From Microbacterium sp. SY138 (GTDB taxonomy: Bacteria; Actinomycetota; Actinomycetes; Actinomycetales; Microbacteriaceae), in contig NZ_CP155793.1 in the NCBI RefSeq assembly GCF_039729145.1, forward strand, positions 2,852,001 to 2,916,000: a DNA stretch of 64,000 nucleotides. Direction: 5' to 3'. The translations under genes were made by a program, and so were the position numbers. This document shows positions 41,122 through 49,810 of the stretch, piece by piece; position 1 is the stretch's first letter; each line of letters opens with the position of its first letter. The notes beneath the pieces are model-generated. The model was not told where the DNA came from, made no database searches, and worked only from the letters and a program-made list of their open reading frames with translations.

Positions 41122-41823
41122 TCAGGCCGGTTCGCCCACCAGGAAGATGTGCGATGCCAGCTCCACCGGGAGCTCGAGGCCGTCTTCCTTGCCGTCCATC
41201 TGGATGAGCACGTAACCCTCGCTGAAGCGGAAGTCGCCGTGCGCTCCGGGAACGACTCCCGCATCGCGCAGCTGCTCGAGAAGCTCGGGATCGACCTGCG
41301 CGGGCTCGGCGAGACGACGGACCGTGCCCTCGACCGGTTCCCCCGCCGCATTGAGACGCTGGACGAGACCGATGACCCCCTCGTCGAAGGTGCGCGCCGG
41401 CACGTCGCCGAGCTGGTCGAGACCGGGGATCGGGTTGCCGTACGGCGATTCCGTCGGGTGTCCGAGCAGCTCTACCAGGCGACGTTCCACCTGCTCGCTC
41501 ATCACGTGCTCCCACCGGCAGGCCTCTTCATGCACGAACGCCCAGTCGAGTCCGATCACATCGGAGAGCAGACGCTCGGCGAGACGGTGCTTGCGCATCA
41601 CGTCGACCGCCTTGCGACGGCCGGCGTCGGTGAGCTCGAGCGTGCGGTCTTCCGAGACGATGACGAGCCCGTCGCGCTCCATCCGACCGACGGTCTGCGA
41701 CACGGTCGGCCCCGAGTGGCCGAGGCGCTCGGAGATGCGCGCGCGCAGCGGCACGATGTTCTCCTCCTCGAGTTCGAGGATGGTGCGGAGGTACATCTCC
41801 GTGGTGTCGATCAGGTCGGTCAT
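41122..41823 (-). CDS. DtxR/IdeR-family iron-dependent repressor
   Basis: Metal-dependent repressor of 233 residues. The helix-turn-helix (SGPTVSQTVGRMERDGL) is at residues 37-53. The dimer/metal domain has HRLAERLL and ACRWEHVMSEQVE, which supply the His, Cys, Glu and His ligands of DtxR. The C-terminal SH3-like domain (EGYVLIQMDG) is present. Iron or manganese binding would allow repression of uptake genes. A match to the DtxR box lies 20 bases upstream of the ATG (41844-41862), which suggests autoregulation. Confidence 0.92.
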   Translation of the reverse strand: MTDLIDTTEMYLRTILELEEENIVPLRARISERLGHSGPTVSQTVGRMERDGLVIVSEDRTLELTDAGRRKAVDVMRKHRLAERLLSDVIGLDWAFVHEEACRWEHVMSEQVERRLVELLGHPTESPYGNPIPGLDQLGDVPARTFDEGVIGLVQRLNAAGEPVEGTVRRLAEPAQVDPELLEQLRDAGVVPGAHGDFRFSEGYVLIQMDGKEDGLELPVELASHIFLVGEPA

Positions 41824-41843
41824 GTGCAGGCCCTCCGAGGTTC

Positions 41844-41862
41844 TTAGGCAAGCCTACATTCC
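41844..41862. promoter_or_regulatory. DtxR/IdeR-type iron box upstream of ideR-like gene
   Basis: TTAGGCAAGCCTACATTCC keeps the TTAGG..AGCCTA core of the 19-base consensus TTAGGTTAGCCTAACCTAA; the right half is degenerate. It lies between the repressor gene and the divergent serC. Confidence 0.6.
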
Positions 41863-41914
41863 CGGACCGACATCGGACTCGCTGCGGTCCGGAGACATGC
41901 CGGGCGCCCCCTAG

Positions 41915-43042
<1,128 letters not shown>

Positions 43043-43046
43043 GGCG

Positions 43047-43667
43047 TCACTCCTCCTCGTCGACCTCGCCGGCGTCCTCATCGAGGGCGTCGGCGTCGTC
43101 GTCGGACTCTTCTTCTTCCGACTCTTCGTCTTCCGACTCTTCGTCGTCGGCGGCGCCCTCATCGAGTTCGTCGATATCGACGCCGTCCAGGTCGCCGGCG
43201 TGCAGGATGTCGGCCTCACCGTCGTCATCGTCATCGTCATCGTCATCGTCGAGGTCGTCGTCCTCGAGGACACCGTCCTCGTCGGCGTCGAGCGCTACCT
43301 CGCCGACCGCGTCGCCCCCGGCGGCGGCGGCCGCCTCGGCGAGTTCGACCTGATGCGCGCGGTACTCGGCGAGACGCTCGGCCCACGGCACCCACTCCGG
43401 GGCCAGGAGAGCGCCGTCACCGGGAAGGAGCTCGACCTCGAGTACCGTCGGTTCCTCGCCTTCGACGCGAGCGACGGTCACCGTCCAGTACCACCCCGGG
43501 TAGCCGGCGAGCCGGTTCTCGAAGCGCAGCGACACCGACCCGTCGTCCTCGGCGAGATATCCGGCGGCGGGGCCGACGGTGGACGCCGGAGTGATCTCGG
43601 CCAGCGCGGCCAGCGCGAGATCATGGGCGTCGAGGAGACGCGCGTCGGCGTCAGGCTTCGAGGTCAT
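43047..43667 (-). CDS. DUF3027 family protein with polyacidic tail
   Basis: Protein of 206 residues. A globular N-terminal domain of about 110 residues (GYLAEDDGSVSLRFENRL, YPGWYWTVTVARVEGEEPT, LLPGDGALLAPEWVPW) is the DUF3027 core found only in actinobacteria. The rest is an extremely acidic Asp/Glu tail with an uninterrupted run of Asp. ATG at 43665-43667 sits 17 bases inside the 3' end of the cold-shock gene. Function is unknown. The acidic tail suggests interaction with a basic partner. Confidence 0.87.
   Translation of the reverse strand: MTSKPDADARLLDAHDLALAALAEITPASTVGPAAGYLAEDDGSVSLRFENRLAGYPGWYWTVTVARVEGEEPTVLEVELLPGDGALLAPEWVPWAERLAEYRAHQVELAEAAAAAGGDAVGEVALDADEDGVLEDDDLDDDDDDDDDDGEADILHAGDLDGVDIDELDEGAADDEESEDEESEEEESDDDADALDEDAGEVDEEE
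43215..43262. repeat. Trinucleotide/hexanucleotide tract coding poly-Asp in DUF3027
   Basis: Repeated CGTCAT/CGTCGTC units on the plus strand encode about ten consecutive Asp on the minus strand. The tract is prone to slippage in multiples of three, which would change only the tail length. Confidence 0.7.
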
Positions 43668-44031
43668 CAGCGACCTTGCGCAGGACGGCCGCGATCTTGC
43701 GACCCTGAGCGGAGGAGGGGTAGCGTCCACGGCGCAGATCCCCGCCGATGCCGTCGAGGAGCTTCACGAGGTCCTCGACGATGATGGCCATGTCGTCAGC
43801 CGGCTTGCGCTTGGCCTTCGAGAGGCTGGGCGGCGCTTCGAGCACACGTACCGACAGCGCCTGCAGCCCGCGCTTGCCGTCGGCCACGCCGAACTCCACG
43901 CGCGCACCGGCCTTCACCGCGGTGCCGGCAGGCATCGCGGAGGCGTGCAGGAAGACGTCCTGGCCGTCATCGCTGGCGATGAAGCCGAAACCCTTGTCTT
44001 CGTCGTAGAACCTGACCTTGCCGGTGGGCAT
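43651..44031 (-). CDS. Cold-shock domain protein with C-terminal extension
   Basis: RNA/DNA-binding protein of 126 residues. The CSD has RNP1 KGFGFIASD (residues 13-21) and RNP2 DVFLHAS (25-31). A C-terminal extension of about 55 residues (KAKRKPADDMAIIVEDLVKLLDG) doubles the usual 67-residue size, which is typical of an actinobacterial branch rather than CspA proper. Its stop is inside the DUF3027 start region, so the two are probably co-translated. Confidence 0.9.
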   Translation of the reverse strand: MPTGKVRFYDEDKGFGFIASDDGQDVFLHASAMPAGTAVKAGARVEFGVADGKRGLQALSVRVLEAPPSLSKAKRKPADDMAIIVEDLVKLLDGIGGDLRRGRYPSSAQGRKIAAVLRKVADDLEA

Positions 44032-44148
44032 GGGAGAACCTCGCTGAGATCGATATGCAGAACAGTGGACGCGCTCGTGCGCGTGTCCCCAGCCTACCGG
44101 TCGCGGCGCGCGCAGAGCAGAAGCCTCAGTGCGAGTAGGCTGATGCGG

Positions 44149-44424
44149 ATGAGCACGCAGAACTCGGAACCGGAGGTTCCCATCCGCCGGCTGGATCGCA
44201 TCCTGGCGTTCACCGCGCTCGGAATCGCCGCCGCGTCAGTGGTGTGCTTCTTCGCGATCATCATCGGCACGGCGCTCGGGATGGGGCAGGCCGCATTCGG
44301 CGAGGGTATCTGGCCCGTGATCGCCGCGATCCCCTATTGGGGACTGCCGGTGGCGTTCCTCATGATCATCACGCTCCTGACGATGAGCTTCATCCGGAAG
44401 GGCCGCGCGTCGTCGCGTTCCTGA
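44149..44424 (+). CDS. Small two-helix membrane protein, hypothetical
   Basis: Protein of 91 residues with two membrane helices (about 20-45, ALGIAAASVVCFFAIIIG, and 60-82, WGLPVAFLMIITLLTM) and a basic C-terminus. No domain I can name. ATG at 44149 or 44143 are both possible; the first gives the better ribosome-site distance. It precedes the helicase-associated gene by 10 bases, so the two may be co-transcribed. Confidence 0.78.
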   Translation: MSTQNSEPEVPIRRLDRILAFTALGIAAASVVCFFAIIIGTALGMGQAAFGEGIWPVIAAIPYWGLPVAFLMIITLLTMSFIRKGRASSRS

Positions 44425-44434
44425 GGCCACGCCC

Positions 44435-46144
44435 ATGAGCACTCACGCGCGACCGCTGGCCGATTGGCTGGCGGCGGCGCGCGACGAAGACCTCCTCCGC
44501 CTCTTCGCGGCACGGGCCGTGCGCGCCGACGCCCCGTGGCACGACTTCTTCGACGCCGCCGAGGCACTGCTCGATCCGGCGTCGCTGTCGCGTGTCCTGC
44601 CCGCGCTCACGGCATCCGAAGCGCGCGCGTTGCTCGACGCCGCGTCCGGCGGCGAAGCCGGGCGGGACCGGGAACAGCTGACGGCGCTCGCACTGCTCCG
44701 CCCGGACGGCACCCCCTATCCACCGGTCGTGACCGCGATCGCCGGGCGCTCGATCCCCCTCCCGCCCGCCGCGGCACCGGCGTCTCCGTCCTCGGAGACC
44801 GCCGCGGCGCACGCGGCGGAGCGGGCCTTCACGACAGTGGCCGTCCTCGCCGACCTGCTCCTGATCGCGAGGGAGAGCCCCTTCGCCCTCCTCACCGGCG
44901 GCGGCGTCAGCGCGGGTGAGAAGCGCCAGCTGGCGGAGGCCGGCGTCCCCACCGAGATCGTCGACACCCTCGCCGCGATCGCCCTCCAGGCCGGGCTCGC
45001 CGTGTCCGCGGACCGGCGGCTGCGATCGAGCCAGTCCGCAGAGGAATGGCTGCGTTCGTCGGCAGCGGACCGATGGGCTGTCTTGGTCACCGCATTCCGG
45101 GACGCCCTTCCCCGTGGTGTCCGTTCCGCAGGCGGCGGATGGGTTCCTCCGGAGGCCTGGCCGTTCGCCCACCCCTGGGATCCCACCTGGGCCGAGCGTG
45201 CGCACGTCCTGCAGGATGCGGCCGCGCTCCTCGGCCTGATCGCCGAAGACGGCACCGAACCCGCATGGGCGGTGAGCCTGCGACGCGGAGGCGACGCGGA
45301 GGCCGAGGCTCTCGCGCGACTGCTGCCGGCCGAGGTCGATCGCATCTTCCTGCAGAACGACCTGACCGCGATCGCACCGGGTCCGCTGCAGCCGGCGCTG
45401 GATGTGCGGCTGCGCACGATCGCCGCCCGTGAGTCCGCGGCCCAGGCGTCGTCGTACCGTTTCACCTCCGAGTCCGTGGCGCACGCGTTCGTCGCCGGCG
45501 AGACCGAGGCGTCGATCCTCGATTTCCTCACCTCCGTCTCCCTCACGGGAATCCCGCAGCCCCTCGGCTACCTGATCGCGCAGACAGCGCAGCGTCACGG
45601 ATTGGTCCGCGTCTCGACGGACGACGAGACCGGCCGCACGCGGATCGAGAGCTCCGACGCTCACCTCATCCAGGCGATGGCGGTGGACCAGTCGCTGCGT
45701 CCGCTGGCCCTGTCGGCGCATCTCGATTCCCTGACCACACGCGTCGGACGCGACACGGTGTACTGGGCTCTCACGGACGCGCGGTACCCCGCGACGCTCG
45801 TCGGCCCCGACGGATCCCTCCTGGTGCGGGAGCGCCACCCCGCTCCCCCTGCCCCCGCTCCGAGCGGAGACTCCACAGACCTCATGCCGCTGATCACGCG
45901 GCTCCGGTCCCACCAGGGGCCCGATGCCGACGCCGCGTGGCTCGACCGCGAGCTCGAAGCGGCCGTGCGGGCGAAGTCGGTCCTCGAAGTCACGGTGGGG
46001 ATGCCGGACGGGTCCACCCGACAGCTCCTCCTGGAAGCGACCGGGATGGGCGGTGGCCGACTCCGCGGGCGCGACCGTGCAGCCGATGTCGAACGGACAC
46101 TTCCCGTGTCGAGCATCCTCACAGCGACGATCGTCGCGTCATAG
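44435..46144 (+). CDS. Helicase-associated domain protein (PF13625-like), partner of XPB
   Basis: Protein of 569 residues. It is mostly Ala/Leu-rich helices without Walker motifs. The C-terminal 250 residues (SYRFTSESVAHAFVAGE, FLTSVSLTGIPQPLGYLI) match the helicase-associated domain that bacteria keep as a separate gene beside XPB. It is followed 36 bases later by the XPB helicase, so it probably loads or regulates it. The N-terminal half shows no recognisable domain. Confidence 0.87.
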   Translation: MSTHARPLADWLAAARDEDLLRLFAARAVRADAPWHDFFDAAEALLDPASLSRVLPALTASEARALLDAASGGEAGRDREQLTALALLRPDGTPYPPVVTAIAGRSIPLPPAAAPASPSSETAAAHAAERAFTTVAVLADLLLIARESPFALLTGGGVSAGEKRQLAEAGVPTEIVDTLAAIALQAGLAVSADRRLRSSQSAEEWLRSSAADRWAVLVTAFRDALPRGVRSAGGGWVPPEAWPFAHPWDPTWAERAHVLQDAAALLGLIAEDGTEPAWAVSLRRGGDAEAEALARLLPAEVDRIFLQNDLTAIAPGPLQPALDVRLRTIAARESAAQASSYRFTSESVAHAFVAGETEASILDFLTSVSLTGIPQPLGYLIAQTAQRHGLVRVSTDDETGRTRIESSDAHLIQAMAVDQSLRPLALSAHLDSLTTRVGRDTVYWALTDARYPATLVGPDGSLLVRERHPAPPAPAPSGDSTDLMPLITRLRSHQGPDADAAWLDRELEAAVRAKSVLEVTVGMPDGSTRQLLLEATGMGGGRLRGRDRAADVERTLPVSSILTATIVAS

Positions 46145-46180
46145 GCCTCGCACCCCGCACGACCGCTAAACTGGTGAGCT

Positions 46181-47821
46181 ATGTCTGATGGCCCCCTGAT
46201 CGTCCAGAGCGATCGCACCGTGCTGCTCGAAGTCGCCCATGCCGATGCCGAGAGCGCCCGGCATGAACTGGCGATCTTCGCCGAACTGGAACGGGCTCCC
46301 GAGCACATCCACACGTACCGGATCACGCGTCTGGGTCTGTGGAACGCCCGCGCCGCAGGGCACACCGCCGAGGACATGCTCGAGACTCTGGACCGCTGGT
46401 CGCGCTTCCCGGTGCCCCCCTCGGTTTCCGTCGATCTGCGCGAGACCGTCAACCGTTACGGGCGTCTGGTCATCGAACGCGATGAGGAGGGAACGCTCAT
46501 CCTGCGCTCCTCCGACCCCGCGGTGCTGGCGCAGGTCGCGAACAACAAGCGCATCCAGCCGCTGCTCATCGGGCACCCGACACCGGAGACGTTCGTCGTC
46601 GATGCCTGGGCGCGCGGGCAGATCAAACAGGAGCTGTTGAAGATCGGCTGGCCCGCCGAAGACCTCGCCGGATACACCCCGGGCACCCCGCACGAGATCG
46701 ACCTCGCCGAGGACGGCTGGCACATCCGTCCCTACCAGCAGGATGCCGTCGACGCCTTCGCGAAGGACGGATCGGGCGTGGTCGTGCTGCCCTGCGGTGC
46801 CGGCAAGACGATCGTGGGCGCCGGCGCGATGGCCGCGACCAAGACGACGACGCTGATCCTCGTCACGAACACGGTGTCGGCGCGGCAGTGGCGCGACGAA
46901 CTGCTCAAGCGCACCAGTCTGACCCCCGAGGAGATCGGCGAGTACTCGGGCCAGGCGAAAGAGGTCAAGCCCGTCACCATCGCGACCTACCAGATCCTCA
47001 CCGCGAAGCGCAAAGGCGAGTACGCCCACCTGGCGTTGCTCGACGCGCTCGACTGGGGGCTCATCGTGTACGACGAGGTCCACCTGCTCCCCGCGCCGGT
47101 TTTCAAGCTGACCGCCGACTTGCAGGCGCGCCGCCGCATCGGCCTCACCGCCACCCTCGTGCGCGAGGACGGTCGCGAGGGCGACGTCTTCAGCCTGATC
47201 GGCCCGAAGCGCTTCGACGCCCCCTGGAAGCAGATCGAAGCGCAGGGCTTCATCTCCCCCGCCGCCTGCTACGAGGTGCGCGTCGATCTGCCGCCGGACG
47301 ACCGGCTCGAGTACGCCGCGGCGACCGACGATGAGCGGTATCGTCTCGCGGCGTCCGCCCCGGCGAAGGTCCAGGCCGTGCGCGAGCTCATCGCGAAGCA
47401 CGAGGGCGAACGCATCCTCGTGATCGGGCAGTACCTCGATCAGCTCGAGTCGCTCTCCGAGGCCCTGAACGCCCCGCAGATCACCGGCGCGACCCCGGTC
47501 GACGAGCGCGAAGAGCTCTACCGTGCGTTCCGTGAAGGCGACATCTCGCTGCTCGTGGTGTCGAAAGTGGCGAACTTCTCGATCGACCTTCCCGAGGCTT
47601 CCGTCGCGATCCAGGTGTCCGGGTCGTTCGGATCGCGTCAGGAGGAAGCCCAGCGTCTGGGCCGCCTGCTGCGCCCGAAGCAGTCGGGCCACACCGCGAG
47701 CTTCTACACCCTCGTGGCCCGCGACACCATCGACCAGGACTACGCCCAGAACCGTCAGCGCTTCCTGGCCGAGCAGGGCTACAGCTACACGATCATGGAC
47801 TCGGACGCGATCGCTGCCTGA
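46181..47821 (+). CDS. DNA repair helicase XPB (SF2, bacterial ERCC3 type)
   Basis: 3'-5' DNA helicase of 546 residues. An N-terminal damage-recognition-like domain (FVVDAWARGQIKQELL) is followed by the SF2 core: Walker A VLPCGAGKTIVG (residues 202-213), DEVH in IVYDEVHLLP, motif III GLTATLVRED, and motif VI QEEAQRLGRLLRPK. An RED-like motif (REDGREGD) is also present. It resembles mycobacterial and archaeal XPB. Cooperation with the upstream helicase-associated protein is inferred. Confidence 0.93.
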   Translation: MSDGPLIVQSDRTVLLEVAHADAESARHELAIFAELERAPEHIHTYRITRLGLWNARAAGHTAEDMLETLDRWSRFPVPPSVSVDLRETVNRYGRLVIERDEEGTLILRSSDPAVLAQVANNKRIQPLLIGHPTPETFVVDAWARGQIKQELLKIGWPAEDLAGYTPGTPHEIDLAEDGWHIRPYQQDAVDAFAKDGSGVVVLPCGAGKTIVGAGAMAATKTTTLILVTNTVSARQWRDELLKRTSLTPEEIGEYSGQAKEVKPVTIATYQILTAKRKGEYAHLALLDALDWGLIVYDEVHLLPAPVFKLTADLQARRRIGLTATLVREDGREGDVFSLIGPKRFDAPWKQIEAQGFISPAACYEVRVDLPPDDRLEYAAATDDERYRLAASAPAKVQAVRELIAKHEGERILVIGQYLDQLESLSEALNAPQITGATPVDEREELYRAFREGDISLLVVSKVANFSIDLPEASVAIQVSGSFGSRQEEAQRLGRLLRPKQSGHTASFYTLVARDTIDQDYAQNRQRFLAEQGYSYTIMDSDAIAA

Positions 47822-47831
47822 CCTCGGGAGA

Positions 47832-48881
47832 TCATGCTCCGGTGGTGCGGCCGTGCAGTACGCCGCCCAGTCGATGGGTTCCGAGCACTCCGGCCGGCGC
47901 GGATGCGGCCCGGGCCGTGCGTGCGATCCCGAGCCTTGCAGCCCAGCGGTCGGCGAGCAGGGCGTAGACGACCATGGCCAGTGCCGAGGCGAGCAGGTCG
48001 ACGGCGGTCCCCGAAGTCGCGTTGGCATCGACCAGCGTGACGGATCCGAGCAGGAAGATGAGCACGTTGTTGACGATGTGCAGGGAGATCGCGGCTTCGA
48101 GTCCCCCCGTACGCCAGGTCAGCCAGGCGGCGACGATCGCGAACATGCCCACGCTCGCCGCGCCCCAGATGTCGTAGCCGTGACCGAGCACGAACAGCGG
48201 CACGGGCAGCAGGATCGCGAAGGCGGGATGACGGAGCCAGCTCCCGACCAACTGCATCAGGTATCCGCGGAACACATACTCCTCCGCGGCGGCTTGAAAA
48301 GGGATGAGCAGCAGCACGAGCAGCACCATCGTCCAGAGCCCGGGGTGGGAGAAGTCCGCGACGACCGCATCGCCGCTCAGGGCCGACCAACCCAGCACCG
48401 CAACGAAGTAGACGGCGAACACGGCGAGCGCCAGCAGCAGGCTCTTTCCGAGCCACCCCATCCGCAGCCGTCCGGTGACCGATGACAGCAGCCCCACACC
48501 GCGACCCTCCACCATGCGCGAGGCCAGCAGCAGTGCGGGGATCATCAGGATCAGCGGCAGCACCAGTGCGACGAGCAGCCACGGCCGGTCGAGGTCGAAG
48601 AACTGCGAGGTGGCGAGGAGCGTCTGCGATTCGACACCCCACCCGGGGACGAACATCGACACGATGGCCAACGGCACGATCACGATCACGAGGATCGCGA
48701 CGTAGAGGGCGATGCCGACGAGTCCGGTCAGCAGCATGCGCCACCAGCGATACCGCGGACGCAGATGCGCCAGCCGATGATAGGCGACCTGATCGACATC
48801 AGGCGCGTCCGGCAGGGCGACGGGGCTTCCGGGGGCTTCAGGGCTTCCGGGGGCGACGGTGACGTCCTCGTTCCAGCTCAT
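47832..48881 (-). CDS. CPBP-family intramembrane metalloprotease
   Basis: Membrane protein of 349 residues with about eight helices. The CAAX/bacteriocin-processing (CPBP, Abi) motifs are EEYVFRG (EExxxR), HGYDIWG and HIVNN (HxxxN), so the glutamic/metal site is complete. A Pro/Gly-rich cytoplasmic N-terminus precedes the first helix. It is convergent with XPB. Substrate is unknown; such proteins process prenylated or peptide substrates or confer immunity. Confidence 0.9.
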   Translation of the reverse strand: MSWNEDVTVAPGSPEAPGSPVALPDAPDVDQVAYHRLAHLRPRYRWWRMLLTGLVGIALYVAILVIVIVPLAIVSMFVPGWGVESQTLLATSQFFDLDRPWLLVALVLPLILMIPALLLASRMVEGRGVGLLSSVTGRLRMGWLGKSLLLALAVFAVYFVAVLGWSALSGDAVVADFSHPGLWTMVLLVLLLIPFQAAAEEYVFRGYLMQLVGSWLRHPAFAILLPVPLFVLGHGYDIWGAASVGMFAIVAAWLTWRTGGLEAAISLHIVNNVLIFLLGSVTLVDANATSGTAVDLLASALAMVVYALLADRWAARLGIARTARAASAPAGVLGTHRLGGVLHGRTTGA

Positions 48882-49056
48882 GCATCGATCCTCCCCCGTG
48901 CACCTGTGCGGCGCATCCACCCCCGGGACGATCTCGCTCCTACGGACTGTGCACACAGCATCGGAGGATGCGTGCGCACGCTTCCCGAAGGGGCGACTCC
49001 ACGCCGTTCCGCACAATAGTCAGCATCCCCATGGCCGAAGTCACCATAATGGGGAC

Positions 49057-49749
49057 ATGACTGCTCCGCGCATCCTGGTCGTCGACGACGAACCCAACAT
49101 CCGCGACCTGCTCTCCACGGGTCTCAGCTTCGCCGGATTCCAGGTGAAGACGGTCGCCAACGGCGCCGCCACGATCTCGGCCGTCCTCGAAGAGGAACCC
49201 GACCTCATCATCCTGGACGTCATGCTGCCCGACATGAACGGGTTCAGCGTGACCAAGCGCCTCCGCGGTGCGGGATTCACGGCGCCCATCCTGTTCCTCA
49301 CGGCGAAGGACGGCACCGAGGACAAGATCGAGGGACTCAACGCGGGTGGCGACGACTACGTCACCAAGCCCTTCAGCCTCGACGAGATCGTCGCCAGGGC
49401 TCAGGCCATTCTCCGCCGTACGATGCAGGCCGACGAGGAGTCGATCATCCGCGCCGGCGAGCTGTCCATGGACCAGGACACGCACGACGTTCATGTCGGC
49501 AAGGAACCGATCGAGCTGAGCCCGACCGAGTTCAAGCTGCTGCGCTACCTGATGCTCAACCCCAACCGCGTGCTGTCGAAGGCGCAGATCCTCGACCACG
49601 TGTGGGAGTACGACTTCAACGGTGACGCCGGCATCGTCGAGAGTTACATCTCCTACCTGCGTCGCAAGATCGACCCGCACACCGAGGAGTCGCTCATCCA
49701 GACCAAGCGCGGCTTCGGCTACATGCTGAAGGTCGGCAAGACGGTCTGA
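49057..49749 (+). CDS. OmpR/PhoB-family response regulator
   Basis: Two-component regulator of 230 residues. The receiver domain has VVDDEP at residues 8-13, phospho-acceptor Asp54 in IILDVMLPD, and Lys104-region VTKPF. The C-terminal winged helix (ELSPTEFKLLRYLMLN and AGIVESYISYLRRK) binds DNA. It is paired with the histidine kinase 61 bases downstream. The pair resembles the TcrA/TrcR-type systems of mycobacteria by general layout only. ATG at 49057 follows AATGGGGAC. Confidence 0.94.
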   Translation: MTAPRILVVDDEPNIRDLLSTGLSFAGFQVKTVANGAATISAVLEEEPDLIILDVMLPDMNGFSVTKRLRGAGFTAPILFLTAKDGTEDKIEGLNAGGDDYVTKPFSLDEIVARAQAILRRTMQADEESIIRAGELSMDQDTHDVHVGKEPIELSPTEFKLLRYLMLNPNRVLSKAQILDHVWEYDFNGDAGIVESYISYLRRKIDPHTEESLIQTKRGFGYMLKVGKTV

Positions 49750-49810
49750 CGACCACCGCACCACCAACGACGCCGCCTCGCGGCGCAGCCGCCGCACCGG
49801 GGAGGACCGC

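Noticed and set aside
43215..43262. Short tandem repeats that might look like a CRISPR or VNTR locus
   Set aside because: Units are 3-6 bases, in frame, and code a poly-Asp tail. There are no spacers.
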